This document shows, piece by piece, positions 30,189-41,448 of a stretch of 61,697 nt of DNA. A model generated the notes under the pieces. The model saw only the letters and a program-made list of their open reading frames with translations, did no database searches and was not told the DNA's origin. Source of the DNA: a virus. Location: positions 1 to 61,697 of the IMG/VR virus record IMGVR_UViG_3300047550_003451, one strand, 5' to 3'. The translations under genes were made by a program, and so were the position numbers. Positions within the stretch are counted from its first letter, which is position 1, and each line of letters starts with the position of its first letter.

Positions 30189-30196
30189 ATATTTAA
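30189..30196 (-). promoter_or_regulatory. Late promoter (TTAAATAT)
   Basis: 24 nt before the ATG of the 950-aa fibre gene, minus strand. Confidence 0.45.
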
Positions 30197-30307
30197 ACAA
30201 TTTGTCAAAATAATTTTCAATAACTTGCACTGTTGACCCAAGAGATTGTTACTTCTCAAGTGCAATAGTCTATTGCACTTGTGGACTCTATTAAAACGTG
30301 TTTATTA

Positions 30308-30619
30308 CCTCCCGCCGCGGAAAGTCTAAGCGCGGCCTACAGTTAAACCTGTGTGATATGTGGTACACGCAAAAGTCACATGGATCCCCAACCAACAATA
30401 CCATTGTGATGATTGTGGAATCTCCCAGCAAATGGACACAAATGCAGCCATCAATATCAAGAACTGGGAACAACAACAGATCATGCAGGGCAGGACCTGC
30501 CCCTACGCCTGTCTTGTGGTCACAGATATTCTCACTCATGGGGGTCTGATGTCAGCCACTACGATCAAGCAGGCAGCCACATCCCTAGAGGGCATGGTAG
30601 TCTACAGCCGTGGTAGTTC
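30308..30619 (+). pseudogene. Heavily decayed TnpB remnant with both terminal motifs
   Basis: A broken type B motif (CCCGCCGCGGAAAG) leads straight into TCVICGTRKSHMDPQ, the zinc-ribbon start. A frame change then gives QQYHCDDCGISQQMDTNAAINI. The tail ITDILTHGGLM and two half hairpins (CATCCCTAGAGGGCATGGTAG, CCGTGGTAGTTCA) follow. The whole TnpB N-terminal half is deleted between the left end and the ribbon, so this is an internal-deletion derivative rather than a simple fragment. Confidence 0.7.
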
Positions 30620-30620
30620 A

Positions 30621-30959
30621 TTATGTATTGGCAGTTTCAACCAAACTCAATGTTATTTTCAATCCAGTATCTGCATCAGCTTGTCCAACTAACCTGTCGC
30701 CTTCTTCTAAAACCAATCTACCTGTGAGCATGGTTTTGGCGTCTTCAATAGGTATAGGACTGTTGGCAAGTAATTCAGTTTCTGTTCTTGCCCTCACATG
30801 TTTGAATGTAACTTTGCGTGTATTCAATGGATCCACATTTGCAACCTGTGCTAACAAGATGATCACAGTAACTCCAGTTGGACAAATATATAATGTTTGT
30901 GCAGTGGTCGTTAATTGTTTTGTGACGGTTTTAAACGTGTTCAAAGGCAAAACAGCCAT
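30621..30959 (-). CDS. Conserved phage protein, 112 aa
   Basis: AGGAAA precedes the ATG. The sequence alternates strands (YICPTGVTVIILLAQVANV, TRKVTFKHVRAR, LVLEEGDRLVGQA), indicating a small beta protein. Similar proteins, as far as I recall, sit beside tail-fibre genes in T4-like aquatic phages. It lies between the 2250-aa fibre and the 950-aa fibre and has its own late promoter, so it is probably a minor virion component. Confidence 0.55.
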   Translation of the reverse strand: MAVLPLNTFKTVTKQLTTTAQTLYICPTGVTVIILLAQVANVDPLNTRKVTFKHVRARTETELLANSPIPIEDAKTMLTGRLVLEEGDRLVGQADADTGLKITLSLVETANT

Positions 30960-30983
30960 TTTTATTTCCTATAATATATGTGC

Positions 30984-30991
30984 ATATTTAA
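30984..30991 (-). promoter_or_regulatory. Late promoter (TTAAATAT)
   Basis: 25 nt before the ATG of the 112-aa gene, minus strand. Confidence 0.45.
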
Positions 30992-31044
30992 ATCAAAAAC
31001 ACCAAACAATGGCTTTGATATAGTTTGGTTCATGAATCCAAACA

Positions 31045-34000
31045 TTAGGTTGTTTCAATACTCAAAACAAAGGGTGTTATTATACCCAATACACTTTTGT
31101 TGAAAACACGACCAGTCAAAGTACCACTGTTTTGATTGATTACTAATCCGTTACCAATACGAAAATCCCCCTTGTGATCAGTGCTAGTGTAATATACCTT
31201 TCCGCCCTTACGCATAACTACCTCATTGGATTGAACAGGAACACCTCCCAGTTTTGGTAAACACGTGTTGATGTCTGTGCCTGAGCCAACATATTCAAAG
31301 GTATGACTGCTGGCACTGGCCATACTTACCTGATAAAAGTTAACCGTTTCATAATCCAAGGGACAAAATTCCAATGATTCTTCCAAAGTTACAATAGTCT
31401 CTTTGTCCACAATGTAGCCCAAGGCATAAGCTCCACTACCTACCAGGTCACCTGCTACAGCATCCACAACTTGTGCTATTTTTTGTGTAAATGATTGCAG
31501 TTCAGCGGAACTAAATGTACCAGAATAGGTAGTGATTATATATTGTGTGAGCTCGGCTTGCAAGAATGCTTTGTTTAATCTTATCAGTTGGCTGGCACTG
31601 TTGAATCCTGAAAGTTCCGGTCCATTGGCAATGATAGCATTGATAATATCCACAACTAATGTAAGGGCATTGTTGATTAAAGGAATGCGAGTGGGAGATT
31701 GAGCCAGGATGGTTGTGTCTCGCATGAGAGTTTCAAGCTGATCAAAAGCAAGTTGAGTGGGCTGGGATTGAGCAACAGGAAGTTTGCTGACCATGCCATT
31801 CCAATATGCTCTGCCAGCTTTCAAACTATGTGCTATGCCTCCATGCTGTAAATCATAACTGATAGCATCAATCACATACCCTATATCACGGCTGCATTTG
31901 GTTTGGTCATAGGTCAACGAGGGATAGTTTGAATTAATCCAGCTTATCACACTACTTCTAAGACTGGTTCTGTTTGTTTGTAACCTTGTGTTCACATCAT
32001 CATATAGTGCTTGTTGAGCACTATTATTAGATGCTGCAATATATGTAGTTATATTATCAAAGAATGTAGTCACAGCAAGCGCGGCTGATATACCGTTAGT
32101 GAGGCTGGCATCGCTTTGAGGAGATACATTGGTTTGAAATGGTGAGCCTGGGTAACCTGCAGGAGCGTTGGTATTATTTTGAATTAAATTCAAACACCAA
32201 TCCCGCGCGTAATTGATGGCTGCAATTGTGGCTGTTTTTTGCGGAGAGTTAAGAGCCAGCTGCGTATATGATTTGCCTATGTCAAAGCCAAGACTCTCAT
32301 TACTAGTCATGCCAGGTGTGTGTGCCAGGCCAGTGGCAATCAAAGGACTACTAGATTCAACAGTGTAATATCTAGGATATAAAATAGCTTGTGCAATGGC
32401 AGGGCTGCCACCATTACCAATCACATCCCCGGCTATAGAATCAATCATTGTGCCTGCCAGTCTAGCTATATCTAACAAATCTATTGTCAGTCCAACCTGA
32501 ACAGAAGCCCAATTTACAGCCAGGGCCTGTAATAATTGTTTATTTTCTCTTATAATTTGGCTGCCATTTTGTAGATCCTGAATACTCAATCCAGTGTCAA
32601 TAGTATAATTCACAATATCCCATGCAGTGTTTGAATTTTCTAGAGCTCTAATACCGCCAGTATATCCTAGAGGAATAACTTGCACAACAAGGGTTTGTAA
32701 GGGGATCACAGCCTGCTTTTGAATAACCTGTGCCGCAAGTGATTTCAAGAAGGAAATGACATTTTTGACTTGTGTTTGTTGGCCTGGAATTAATGTTGTA
32801 CCATCATTCCAAAAAACATGACACGCCTGAATAGTCTTGACGTATCCAGCTACGCTTAGATCTATTGCAACAGCATCCACAAGTATTCCTATGTTCTGTA
32901 TCAATTCTATCAACTGTTGTGAGCTAAAAACTCCAGGATAAGTATTAGTCACATATTGTCTAATTTCTGCTTGCAAAAACGCTTTGTTGACCTGTAATAA
33001 TGATCTAGCATTGTCATAGGGTGCTAAAGTTGCACCATTGTAAGGAGCATAGTAAGGCGCAGTTGTAAAGTTATAGAAACTGGCAATGGTATTCCACAAA
33101 CAGTTGGTAATATTATTTGACAATGTTTGATAGATGGGATTTACAATAGGTGTAGTAATTTGTGTGGGATATCCCACTGGAATAGTCAAAGCTGTACCTG
33201 CTGTTATACTTGTAGTCCATGTACGAAGTTGAATAACCATGTTTCGCAGTATTGTTTGCTGGCTGTCAGCCAAAACAGTTAATGGACTGGATCCAGGCAA
33301 AACGCATGTGACACCATTCCAAAATGATCTGCCTGTGGACACAACCAAACTTTGTGCACCACCACCAGCAAATCTCACTTGAGGACCTGATATGTAACCG
33401 CTGCCTCCATCAGCAACACTTATGCTGTCTAGTCCCAAACTCAAATCAATTGTGCATCCACTTCCTCCTGCTGGATTGACTGTGGTGGGAGCTGCTGTAA
33501 TGCTGGGGATAACACTATAACGACCTGGTTGTAAAATTGCAACTTGTAAAACAGTGCCATTTACACCTGTAGCTGTAACACGCAATTTGATGGGTTGGCC
33601 TGTGCCTCCCACAATAGTAAGAATATCATTCACTTGGTAACCTATGCCACCGTTTGTGTATGTGTCAGTCACTAATGGACTGTCAGAAATCACTACATCT
33701 ACAGAATTAACTGTTGCATACACGGCTTTAAAATATACTATACTCACTGATGCACCACCCCCACTACTTCCGGAAAAAGTTATACTAGGAGTAAAACTAT
33801 AATTTTCGCCTGGATTGGTTATTCGTATGCTTGACACTGCGCCATTAACAACTTCACTAACAGCTGATGCACCCAGTCCCCCACCACCCTGTATGTTAAC
33901 AATAGGTTGAGATTTGTAACCATTGCCTTGACTGATCATAGAAACGGAAGAAATCGACCCTGATTCCATGTGAAAGTCTACTCTGGCTTTGGCTGTGCTT

Positions 34001-37000
34001 GCTCCTCCTCCACTTACAGTGAATATAGGACTGTAATATCCTTGGCCACCATCAGCAAGACTTACCTCCTTGATACCAAAATTGAGCGAGCAGGTAAATC
34101 CGTTTCCTGTACCAGTGGTGGTTGTAGGAGCACCACTCACAATAGGTAGTATATCGTATTCTCCCCTGCTGGATCCTTGAGTTCCATCCAGTAAAACACC
34201 AGTTACTGATCCATTCACATCCACAGTTAATACTGTGAGGATTACTGGAGTTTCTAAGTTTATGTCTGCAAATACGCCCCCTTCAACTGTAATCAAATCA
34301 TTCACACTATAACCTGCACCTCCTTCTAAAATTTCTACTGGATCTACTGCATTCACAGTGTATACCAATTGTTCAATTACAGCATTCTCCCCACTTACAT
34401 CGCGAATAGTCACACTAGCACCACCGGTATAATACTGACCTGAATTGTTGATTTGCAATGGGGAAGCAATTGTTCCAGTGGGAGCACTTATTGAGCTTGC
34501 ACTTACCTGTGCTTGTTGGCCAGCATATCCTATTGGAGGATCCACTATCACTGATGGTTCAGCTACATACCCATGTCCTTGATCCACAACAATAATCCTG
34601 TCTACATAACAGAATTCATCCGCAATACTAGCTACTAACCCCACATATGGACGATTGTTGATGCCGTCAACAACCATGTTGTTGACTCTATTTCTAGCAG
34701 TTCCTGCTTTGACATTGCCACCAAATAACCAAGGACTGGTGCCATCAGCCACAATACCCAAATCTCCAAAACTAGTGTTGCTATTGCTAATACTACAGTT
34801 GCCGCCTGTTTCTACCCAAGTTCCAATGCTACAGCATATTGTAAAGATACTAACCAATTGTGCGTATCCTTGATTTGTGATATGAATGCCTGGGCCGCCT
34901 TGGTTGAATTGTGTATATGAATCCAGCACCATGCTTTTTAAGCCGTGAGCAAGGTTGCCATCAACTTTCATTCCACCACCAGTTGTGTTGAAACAAGTGC
35001 AATTTTGCACATAGGGGGATGTGGTTATGGTGCCTGCTCCTCCCTCAATGCCTGGTGGCAAATCAGGATCACTTAGAGGTGGGAAAGCAATGGCATAACT
35101 AGGGGATTTGCCTCCTCTGAAACTGACACCGGCAATATAAACAGCATTGTTGACCCAAAAGAAGTCTTTTTCTGGATTGTTGTAGTAGAGATTCACACGT
35201 CTTAGATTGTCACCAATCACACCCACTCTTTCAGGCAAATAGATGGGATTGTTTTCATAATAATTTCCAGCCCTTATGAATATGGTTGTGAATGGTTTGG
35301 CAATTGCTGCTGCTGCTTTGACTGTTCTCTTGGCTCGATCTTCACTCAACCCATCATTGGCATCATTGCCATCTTGCGTAACATAGATAACATTTGTCAC
35401 CACAGGTGCTGTGCCCACAGCTGATCCGGTCACTAATAAATCGCCAATGCTCACTTTGGCTCCAGTCATCTCAGCTTGTAGACGAGCATTATTACGGCTG
35501 GGACTGGCTGTCACAGTCACCTGGGGAGTTTGTTCATACAGACTGCCTGGGTTGATCAATTCACAACCCACAATTCCATAACTGAGATTTACACTAGCAC
35601 CAGTGCCTCCTGGACTGCCTGTCTTGATAACAGGATTTTCTGTAGTTGTTGGTACAATAGAATAATATCCAGTGTCAGCTATGGCCAAACTATCAATTTC
35701 ACTGGTTAAATTGAACAATGCTAGAGTACCACTACCATTCTTGACTGGGTTTTCTATCATTTGAGGCAATATTTGATAAGGACCTTGGCGTTGTATAGTT
35801 GTTTGAGAAATTTCAGTATCAAATCGTACAATCAAACCATTGCCTGTACCACCCATCAGTGTATTAGCTTGCAAGCTGGGTGGTTGAGTATAGCTACCAT
35901 TACGAGTAGGTCTCCACGAAACATTTACTCTGGCATTGTTGCCACTACCGCCGTTCAAACTCAAGTTAACTGTATTACTACCTGTGGCAACTTTTGTGGG
36001 CAGTGCAGAGTATATTCCAGCCATGTTTATGGGTTCAAAGTCTACTATTGCACCGCTGCTGACTGTTTTTACTATCAATTGTGCTTGCATGCCAGCTAGG
36101 AATGTTCCTGCTGTAGTGTCACCAATGACTGCTCCCCCGCCAATGGTCAGCACGTCGCCAACTGTATAGCCTCCTCCTGCATTGTTTATGCTAATGCTAG
36201 CAAGTTCTTGATATTCAACAATCTTGGTGACCGCTCCTCCTAGCACGATTCTAACAGTTTGTGGAAGCTGAGCAGTAAAAAATACAACATGTGTTATGCT
36301 GCTAATTACAGTAAAAGTATAGTCTGATACATAATTTTGTTTACTACCAGCCACAGTCACAACCAAATTGTTCAGCTGATCAAATCTCAAAAGTAGTCCT
36401 GTGCTATACTGGGTTGTTGCAACACCAGCTCCAAAGGACAAATTTAAAATGATTGGATCAGCTTTGAGCGTGTATGTGGCAATTTCTGTGCCATTACCAC
36501 CAAATACCTCTACTACTTGATCGTCCTGATAACCCCATCCACCTTGGATAATTTCTGGCAAGATCAAACCTACTTCTGTAACAATGATAGTGGCAGGTGC
36601 AGGACCCAAACTAGAGTCTCCTGCAACTGTCAACACATCATTGGGTTTGTATCCTATGCCTTTGTTGTCCGGATCCACAAGGGCTGATCCTATTCTCACA
36701 GTGTCCACTCTCAAATAAGTGGGGGCAACAGCCATGCCACCTTGCACTTGTAAAATATCCCCCACATCATAACCTGTGCCACGATTGTAGGGGAATGCCA
36801 TCACAGCGCCCATTCTAGCTTCAGCTTGCGCTTGCACTCCAGCTCCTGAGGGGGGATCAATTGTGATGGCCGGCACACTGGTGTAACCTCCACCACTGTT
36901 GCGAATACTGATGCTGTTGACTTGTCCTTTTGCGTTGAGATTGAGCACACCTTGGTTGAGTATGTTGGTCACAGTATCATTGTTAATTTCAACTTGATCT

Positions 37001-37797
37001 ATCAAAATTTTGTCTGCAATCAGTTTTGTGCCATCAAATCTCACAGCACTGTTGCCAGCTAGTGTGCCAGCGTTGTTGTATTGCACACTTTGATCAGGTC
37101 CAGCTGGTTTGGTTGTGCCTGTGGGACCTGCTGGACCAGTGGGTCCGCCCGCTGGCCCTGCTGGCCCTTGCGCACCAGTTGCTCCTGTGGCACCTGTATT
37201 GGTGGCTGAGCCAGGCACACCAGTAGGTCCTTGTATGCCTGTTGCACCAGTTGCACCTGTGTTGGTAGCTGAGCCTGGTGCTCCAGTATGTCCAGTTGGA
37301 CCAGTTGGTCCTACACCACTGGCTCCTGTGGGTCCAGGATTGCCCATGCCTGGACCAGTGGCACCAGTAATACCTTGCAAGCTTACCCATTTGGTGCCCT
37401 GATAAAACTCAATGGTTTCCAAATCTGTATTGTAGCGAATCATACCACGACTGGAACCCACAGGAGCATTGCTGGGACGTTGAGCTGTACGGCCAACTGG
37501 CAATTTGAGTGCACTTGTACCAGGCACATCAAATGTATAGGCTAAATCTGTGGGTCTGAATCGCGTGACCACAAGTGTGCCACTGGGATCGCTTGTGAGA
37601 GTGACAGCATCACTCTGCACAGGACCAGTTCCTCCCAGCCTTAGAGTCAAATTTTGAGCAGAATTCAATTCAGTACGTGCAATTTCCAACTGCGTTCTGA
37701 TTTGAGCAAAGTTATCTCTCAGTTCTTGACTGGGATTGTCGCTGTTGGCTACGGGCACGTTGGGGTTGATGGCATCAGGATCTATGTTGCTGGTCAT
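31045..37797 (-). CDS. Giant 2250-aa virion fibre
   Basis: The N-terminus ([20 protein letters not shown]) is the attachment domain shared with the 22-23.6 kb genes. It is followed by the [16 protein letters not shown] peptide and a short collagen stretch (residues 145-235). Many GGGYxxxPxVxI beta repeats occur at about 290-800 and 1080-1500. A pectin-lyase-like helix opens with [20 protein letters not shown] near residue 820. Residues 1500-2100 are mostly helical repeats ([20 protein letters not shown], seen twice). The end ([19 protein letters not shown]) is a common fibre C-terminus in T4-like aquatic phages. Confidence 0.78.
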   Translation of the reverse strand: MTSNIDPDAINPNVPVANSDNPSQELRDNFAQIRTQLEIARTELNSAQNLTLRLGGTGPVQSDAVTLTSDPSGTLVVTRFRPTDLAYTFDVPGTSALKLPVGRTAQRPSNAPVGSSRGMIRYNTDLETIEFYQGTKWVSLQGITGATGPGMGNPGPTGASGVGPTGPTGHTGAPGSATNTGATGATGIQGPTGVPGSATNTGATGATGAQGPAGPAGGPTGPAGPTGTTKPAGPDQSVQYNNAGTLAGNSAVRFDGTKLIADKILIDQVEINNDTVTNILNQGVLNLNAKGQVNSISIRNSGGGYTSVPAITIDPPSGAGVQAQAEARMGAVMAFPYNRGTGYDVGDILQVQGGMAVAPTYLRVDTVRIGSALVDPDNKGIGYKPNDVLTVAGDSSLGPAPATIIVTEVGLILPEIIQGGWGYQDDQVVEVFGGNGTEIATYTLKADPIILNLSFGAGVATTQYSTGLLLRFDQLNNLVVTVAGSKQNYVSDYTFTVISSITHVVFFTAQLPQTVRIVLGGAVTKIVEYQELASISINNAGGGYTVGDVLTIGGGAVIGDTTAGTFLAGMQAQLIVKTVSSGAIVDFEPINMAGIYSALPTKVATGSNTVNLSLNGGSGNNARVNVSWRPTRNGSYTQPPSLQANTLMGGTGNGLIVRFDTEISQTTIQRQGPYQILPQMIENPVKNGSGTLALFNLTSEIDSLAIADTGYYSIVPTTTENPVIKTGSPGGTGASVNLSYGIVGCELINPGSLYEQTPQVTVTASPSRNNARLQAEMTGAKVSIGDLLVTGSAVGTAPVVTNVIYVTQDGNDANDGLSEDRAKRTVKAAAAIAKPFTTIFIRAGNYYENNPIYLPERVGVIGDNLRRVNLYYNNPEKDFFWVNNAVYIAGVSFRGGKSPSYAIAFPPLSDPDLPPGIEGGAGTITTSPYVQNCTCFNTTGGGMKVDGNLAHGLKSMVLDSYTQFNQGGPGIHITNQGYAQLVSIFTICCSIGTWVETGGNCSISNSNTSFGDLGIVADGTSPWLFGGNVKAGTARNRVNNMVVDGINNRPYVGLVASIADEFCYVDRIIVVDQGHGYVAEPSVIVDPPIGYAGQQAQVSASSISAPTGTIASPLQINNSGQYYTGGASVTIRDVSGENAVIEQLVYTVNAVDPVEILEGGAGYSVNDLITVEGGVFADINLETPVILTVLTVDVNGSVTGVLLDGTQGSSRGEYDILPIVSGAPTTTTGTGNGFTCSLNFGIKEVSLADGGQGYYSPIFTVSGGGASTAKARVDFHMESGSISSVSMISQGNGYKSQPIVNIQGGGGLGASAVSEVVNGAVSSIRITNPGENYSFTPSITFSGSSGGGASVSIVYFKAVYATVNSVDVVISDSPLVTDTYTNGGIGYQVNDILTIVGGTGQPIKLRVTATGVNGTVLQVAILQPGRYSVIPSITAAPTTVNPAGGSGCTIDLSLGLDSISVADGGSGYISGPQVRFAGGGAQSLVVSTGRSFWNGVTCVLPGSSPLTVLADSQQTILRNMVIQLRTWTTSITAGTALTIPVGYPTQITTPIVNPIYQTLSNNITNCLWNTIASFYNFTTAPYYAPYNGATLAPYDNARSLLQVNKAFLQAEIRQYVTNTYPGVFSSQQLIELIQNIGILVDAVAIDLSVAGYVKTIQACHVFWNDGTTLIPGQQTQVKNVISFLKSLAAQVIQKQAVIPLQTLVVQVIPLGYTGGIRALENSNTAWDIVNYTIDTGLSIQDLQNGSQIIRENKQLLQALAVNWASVQVGLTIDLLDIARLAGTMIDSIAGDVIGNGGSPAIAQAILYPRYYTVESSSPLIATGLAHTPGMTSNESLGFDIGKSYTQLALNSPQKTATIAAINYARDWCLNLIQNNTNAPAGYPGSPFQTNVSPQSDASLTNGISAALAVTTFFDNITTYIAASNNSAQQALYDDVNTRLQTNRTSLRSSVISWINSNYPSLTYDQTKCSRDIGYVIDAISYDLQHGGIAHSLKAGRAYWNGMVSKLPVAQSQPTQLAFDQLETLMRDTTILAQSPTRIPLINNALTLVVDIINAIIANGPELSGFNSASQLIRLNKAFLQAELTQYIITTYSGTFSSAELQSFTQKIAQVVDAVAGDLVGSGAYALGYIVDKETIVTLEESLEFCPLDYETVNFYQVSMASASSHTFEYVGSGTDINTCLPKLGGVPVQSNEVVMRKGGKVYYTSTDHKGDFRIGNGLVINQNSGTLTGRVFNKSVLGIITPFVLSIETT

Positions 37798-37823
37798 TTG
37801 TTCACAATCTCAAAGATTTGCAA

Positions 37824-37831
37824 TATTTATT
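37824..37831 (-). promoter_or_regulatory. Late promoter (AATAAATA)
   Basis: 27 nt before the ATG of the giant fibre gene, abutting the type B hairpin on its upstream side. Confidence 0.55.
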
Positions 37832-37833
37832 GT

Positions 37834-37941
37834 CTGCCGCGGAAAGCCTGGGCAATAGATCCCCTGGATGGATAGCGGATTGTGATGCAAATATTTTTTT
37901 TGAATTAGGGTGAACTACTGTTGGTCCAACAGTAGTTCAAC
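37834..37941. repeat. Type B hairpin plus palindromic type A' end
   Basis: 37834-37880 is a type B motif in reverse orientation. At 37913-37941 TGAACTACTGTTGG and CCAACAGTAGTTCA form a perfect 14-bp inverted repeat around one base. This looks like a right-end hairpin whose two flanks have been made symmetrical, or the fusion of two ends. Confidence 0.6.
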
Positions 37942-37993
37942 CAACGGAATACCGCTCACTGGCTTAGAAACCAGTAACGGGATAGCCAATAAC

Positions 37994-38001
37994 TATAAAT
38001 A
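37994..38001 (+). promoter_or_regulatory. phoH: Consensus late promoter TATAAATA
   Basis: A perfect octamer 36 nt before the phoH start codon. Confidence 0.65.
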
Positions 38002-38036
38002 TGTGTGGTGCCCAACTCTCATAAGGAGAACGCCAG

Positions 38037-38792
38037 TTGAATAGAAGATTGAAACGCTCTACTAGAGCCAATCCTCGCGAAGATCGTATGGTTATGCACA
38101 AACATGCACATACCCATAATATCATTGAACTGTCTCAGTTCAACCAATCACTTGAGAAAGTTTGTTTGGTTCCCAAAAACGTGAATCAGGAAGCATACAT
38201 CGACAAACTGGAAGACCCACACGTGAACATTGTGTTTGCTGTGGGACCAGCTGGTTGCGGTAAAACAATGTTGGCCAGCCTGGTTGGCATACAGGAACTG
38301 CGAGCTGGTAGGGTGAAAAAAATCATCATAACAAGGCCAGCAGTAAGTGTGGATGAACAACATGGATTTTTGCCAGGTACGTTGGTAGACAAAATGCAGC
38401 CCTGGGTGCTGCCCATTTTGGACTACTTTTATCAATACTACAGCAAAAAACAAGTGTTGAGCATGTTGGAAAACGACATTATAGAAATAGTGCCATTGGC
38501 CTACATGCGTGGTAGGACATTTCATCACTGTTGGATTATTGGTGATGAATTTCAAAACAGCACCCCCAATCAAATGAAAATGTTGCTTACTCGAATCGGA
38601 ATGGGCAGCAAGATTGTGGTTACTGGTGACATACAACAACATGATAGAGGTTTTGAATTGAATGGATTGAAGGATATTGTGGGCCGTATAGATAATCAAC
38701 AAGCATTGAGTGTGTGTACATTTGACAATAGAGATATTGAACGTCATCCTGTGATTGACATTGTATTGAACATATATCAACAACCAGCTTGA
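38037..38792 (+). CDS. phoH: PhoH-like ATPase
   Basis: Walker A GPAGCGKT is at residues 70-77, followed by IITRPAVSVDE, HGFLPGTLVDKM and the Walker B region WIIGDEFQNSTPNQMKM, with VVTGDIQQHD further on. All are diagnostic of PhoH, a RecD-like NTPase of uncertain role common in aquatic phages. The start is a TTG with AAGGAG eight nt upstream; an ATG inside at residue 18 is possible. The perfect late promoter is unusual if phoH were only an early phosphate-stress gene. Confidence 0.88.
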   Translation: MNRRLKRSTRANPREDRMVMHKHAHTHNIIELSQFNQSLEKVCLVPKNVNQEAYIDKLEDPHVNIVFAVGPAGCGKTMLASLVGIQELRAGRVKKIIITRPAVSVDEQHGFLPGTLVDKMQPWVLPILDYFYQYYSKKQVLSMLENDIIEIVPLAYMRGRTFHHCWIIGDEFQNSTPNQMKMLLTRIGMGSKIVVTGDIQQHDRGFELNGLKDIVGRIDNQQALSVCTFDNRDIERHPVIDIVLNIYQQPA

Positions 38793-38800
38793 TCTACAGG

Positions 38801-38845
38801 AGACAGCAGCAACATATAACTTTGGGCACATTGTTGCTGCTGTCT
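38801..38845 (+). terminator. 14-bp hairpin after phoH
   Basis: AGACAGCAGCAACA pairs perfectly with TGTTGCTGCTGTCT across a 17-nt loop, starting eight bases after the phoH stop. It lacks a T run, so it may be a terminator or a mRNA 3' stabiliser. Confidence 0.5.
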
Positions 38846-38848
38846 TGC

Positions 38849-39040
38849 GTGAACTACTGTTGGTCTAAACACCAACAGCTTCCTGCTTGATCGTAGTGGC
38901 TGACAGCAGACCCCAATGAGTGACAATATCTGTGACCACATCCACAGGCGCTGGGGGCAGTTCCTGCCCTGCATGATCTAGTGTGCACGGTTGATATCCC
39001 CAATTGCGAATATTCACTGCTGCATTTGTTCGTGATCTTC
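38849..39040 (-). pseudogene. TnpB C-terminal tail remnant
   Basis: About 55 codons remain on the minus strand: TNAAVNIRNWGYQPCTLDHA through VVTDIVTHWGLLSATTIKQ, ending in the CTGTTGGTG-TTTA-GACCAACAG type hairpin. The zinc ribbon is gone. The 5' junction falls right next to the AATAAATA late promoter of the following gene. Confidence 0.7.
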
Positions 39041-39050
39041 CGCTCTAAAT

Positions 39051-39058
39051 AATAAATA
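39051..39058 (+). promoter_or_regulatory. Late promoter (AATAAATA)
   Basis: 26 nt before the chosen ATG of the 39,084 gene and immediately next to the end of a TnpB remnant. Confidence 0.55.
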
Positions 39059-39083
39059 GTCCAAATTGTCAGAGTCAAGATTT

Positions 39084-39584
39084 ATGATGGATACAACCAA
39101 CAGTGCTTCAGAAGTTGTGAAAAACTTGTCTGCCAAGGATGACTTGTTGAACATTCTCATGGATGTGGAAAGTTATTTGGATGAAAGCAATTTGTATGTG
39201 TTTGATAATTGGATTGCTGGTGTGATCGTGAGTGGACCCATAATTAAAAAATATTGGATAGACATTATTCTCAAGTATGATCACAAACAAATGCCTGATC
39301 CTGATGGCGCTCTCAGACTCATACCTCATGGAACCAAAGTCAGATATCAAAAGGCTCATGAACAAGTGCCAGTTGAGGTCAAAACTCCGGATGATTATCA
39401 ACCTGGTACCAAAAAACCACGCATGAAAAAAATACCCATATGGTTGGTTCACATGCGCATTCCTAGACGGTTTGTGGATGCTATCCATCAAGATATACTG
39501 AACCAATATGAAGATCAAGTGGACGCGCCAGAGGATCTGCAAAATGCTCAAGATCAATTCATGCAAGGAGGCTCCACACGATGA
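39084..39584 (+). CDS. Conserved phage protein, 166 aa
   Basis: Two consecutive ATG codons follow the late promoter; the first is used here. The protein reads LNILMDVESYLDESNLYVFDNWIAG, then MPDPDGALRLIPHG and TPDDYQPGTKKPRMKK, then IWLVHMRIPRRFVD. I believe relatives occur next to head or tail genes of T4-like aquatic phages, but no function is established. The 4-nt overlap with the next gene implies coupled translation. Confidence 0.6.
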   Translation: MMDTTNSASEVVKNLSAKDDLLNILMDVESYLDESNLYVFDNWIAGVIVSGPIIKKYWIDIILKYDHKQMPDPDGALRLIPHGTKVRYQKAHEQVPVEVKTPDDYQPGTKKPRMKKIPIWLVHMRIPRRFVDAIHQDILNQYEDQVDAPEDLQNAQDQFMQGGSTR

Positions 39585-40297
39585 AAGCTCTGTTGGAAGG
39601 TTTGCGCGAAGGCGATTTGGAAAATATGGTATTGCCCATGCTAAGCATTGATGAATTTGACAGCAAGATTGACAATAACCAAATCATAGTAGTGGCATTT
39701 TTTTGCATGGAAGAAAATGCTGCACATGATCTCAGCAATTTTATTGAACGCAGTCCAACCAATGTGATTGACACAGACGTAAGTCCTGCACCAAATAGAG
39801 AAGGTTACTATTTGACTTTTGTGGAAATGCGCAGAAACAAATTGTTTGTACAATTATTATTACAGCTTTTACAAGAAGTCTCCAAACTCACACGTGTGTC
39901 AGATTGGCAATTTACTAGTTTTGCATTGCCCAAAGGCAAAATTGTAGAACTCAACCTGCACAATCTGCAAAAGCATGTGAAACTCAAAGCAGATCCCACC
40001 AATATGAAAGAAAAATTGCAAGAGTTTTTTGCTGCCAGCAGCTTGCATGATTTCCAATTGCAAGAAAACCACTTGATACTCTCTAGAGCAGGCATAGTTC
40101 ATGAATATGAGCTGGGTGATTTGATTGTTGATCGATTGCCAGAAATCACCATGTGCATGGAAAGCAATGCTGCCAGTGCTGCATTGCGATTGAGTAGGCT
40201 GTTGGATGGCACCTACAACGTACATGCAGTCATGGATGGACTGTTGGTTGAGAACACACAACTTGATCATTTTTTGCATCTAAAAATTGCCTCCTAG
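39581..40297 (+). CDS. Conserved phage protein, 238 aa
   Basis: The ATG overlaps the previous stop (ATGA) and has AAGGAGG upstream. Motifs of interest are MLSIDEFDSKI, a hydrophobic strand IIVVAFFCMEENAAHDL, and FIERSPTNVIDTDVSPAPNR. The C-terminal half is helix rich. No known domain is identified. Paired with the 166-aa protein it is probably part of the virion assembly block. Confidence 0.6.
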   Translation: MKALLEGLREGDLENMVLPMLSIDEFDSKIDNNQIIVVAFFCMEENAAHDLSNFIERSPTNVIDTDVSPAPNREGYYLTFVEMRRNKLFVQLLLQLLQEVSKLTRVSDWQFTSFALPKGKIVELNLHNLQKHVKLKADPTNMKEKLQEFFAASSLHDFQLQENHLILSRAGIVHEYELGDLIVDRLPEITMCMESNAASAALRLSRLLDGTYNVHAVMDGLLVENTQLDHFLHLKIAS

Positions 40298-40863
40298 CTT
40301 GATCTAGCATGCTCATCCGTCTACACTTGTTTGACAAACACAGTTTAGACATGATGGCTAGTGGCAGCCATTGGCGGAAGGGATGCTGATCGCATCAGGA
40401 ACGCAACCCAAACAAACCTTCCTGTGAGGTTTGACCGGGAAGCACCTTTGTCCCAATGACATATAACTCTCCAGAGCGAGCCCGGAATATGATCAACCAG
40501 CGGGATCAGTTGATCTTCAAATTATCTTCTCATGTTAGGCATGAGCACAAGGATCGCACTGAAGTGTCATGGTCAACGATCAGGAATCAATGTTGGGTTG
40601 GCTGATTTTCCCACTTGATTTTGCCGCTGCTGAATCTTTATGGTTCGAGATAGGCAACAGAGAAATTTCTCACCAGTACCGAGCAACCTGCTGGAGACTC
40701 TCTAGAGTCATGTTGTAACAATCACTGCTCAAGGAGGCGCCTCGTCAAGAGCACAACCCTACTATCTCCCTGCTATATAGCAGGGAGAGTATGTTCAATC
40801 CGCACCTGTCAAGGATATCCAAGGAATTGGTCATTAACACTCATAACTCATGGAATTGATCGC
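40298..40863 (+). ncRNA. 566-nt gene-free region, possibly structured RNA
   Basis: No credible ORF or tRNA is present. Several inverted repeats suggest folding: GTCTACACTTGTTT/AAACACAGTTTAGAC at the left, GATCAAC/GTTGATC near 40,500, and the 24-nt perfect palindrome at 40765-40788. It does not match the conserved cores of tmRNA, RNase P RNA or SRP RNA that I can recall. It could be a phage ncRNA, a packaging or replication site, or decayed sequence. Confidence 0.3.
40765..40788. other. 24-nt perfect palindrome
   Basis: TCTCCCTGCTAT followed by ATAGCAGGGAGA, with no loop. It could be a protein-binding operator, a terminator stem or a site in DNA replication. Confidence 0.55.
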
Positions 40864-41043
40864 ATGTGGAAAGCCATTATTATTATTATCATCCTGTTTA
40901 CATTTAATTCATGGCCAGCACTAATGCTCCATTTGATTGAACTGGCATCAGCCTTGGGTTGGGCTATTAGCTCACTGATGGGTTTGCTGTTGCTGGGAAT
41001 AATTATAGCAGTGGTTTGGTTCAAAATTAATCGATTGACGTGA
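40864..41043 (+). CDS. Small two-helix membrane protein, 59 aa
   Basis: The ATG starts MWKAIIIIIILFTF. Two hydrophobic segments (residues 3-24 and 36-54, the second ISSLMGLLLLGIIIAVVWF) are separated by a short HLIELASALG loop, and the end is basic (KINRLT). This hairpin layout resembles small phage membrane proteins such as lysis or superinfection-exclusion factors; that is inference from shape only. It is directly upstream of the 119-aa gene. Confidence 0.5.
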   Translation: MWKAIIIIIILFTFNSWPALMLHLIELASALGWAISSLMGLLLLGIIIAVVWFKINRLT

Positions 41044-41088
41044 GATCAATTGCTGTTATATTGGGTTATCAATCAAGGGATTGAACTG

Positions 41089-41448
41089 ATGGAAGACGTT
41101 TGGAGCAAGCTGGCTCGCAATGCTTATACCAACCCGGAACCCTATCCTGCATTGCCTTACAAGCCTGTTCTGGCTATTGAGGCTAATTCTACTCAAATCC
41201 ACGATTATGCACACAAGCTAGAAGCACATGAGCAGGCTCTTGTGATCTTTGGGGCTCAGCAAACACAGTGGCATTTGCGAACGGTGGCACTGGAAGCTGA
41301 ATTTCGCCATGACCTGGAAAAGATCTACAACATGGTCAGCCACGCCAAGGCAGATCTGCTCTACAACAAGAGCTGGGATTACTGTCGCAGTGGTGACCTG
41401 CGTGACATGGCAGCAATATATGTTGATCTGATGGATCTGGTGCTGTGA
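41089..41448 (+). CDS. Hypothetical 119-aa protein
   Basis: AAGGG lies nine nt before the ATG at 41089. The protein is mostly helical (YAHKLEAHEQALVIFGAQQT, then LEAEFRHDLEKIYNMVSHAK) and cytoplasmic. No family is recognised. Its stop overlaps the GTG start of the methyltransferase gene, so the two are coupled. Confidence 0.55.
   Translation: MEDVWSKLARNAYTNPEPYPALPYKPVLAIEANSTQIHDYAHKLEAHEQALVIFGAQQTQWHLRTVALEAEFRHDLEKIYNMVSHAKADLLYNKSWDYCRSGDLRDMAAIYVDLMDLVL

Noticed and set aside
40298-40863. tmRNA, RNase P RNA or a tRNA in the gene-free region
   Set aside because: I looked for the tmRNA ends and tag-peptide codons, the RNase P core motifs and T-loop signatures and found none that fold.
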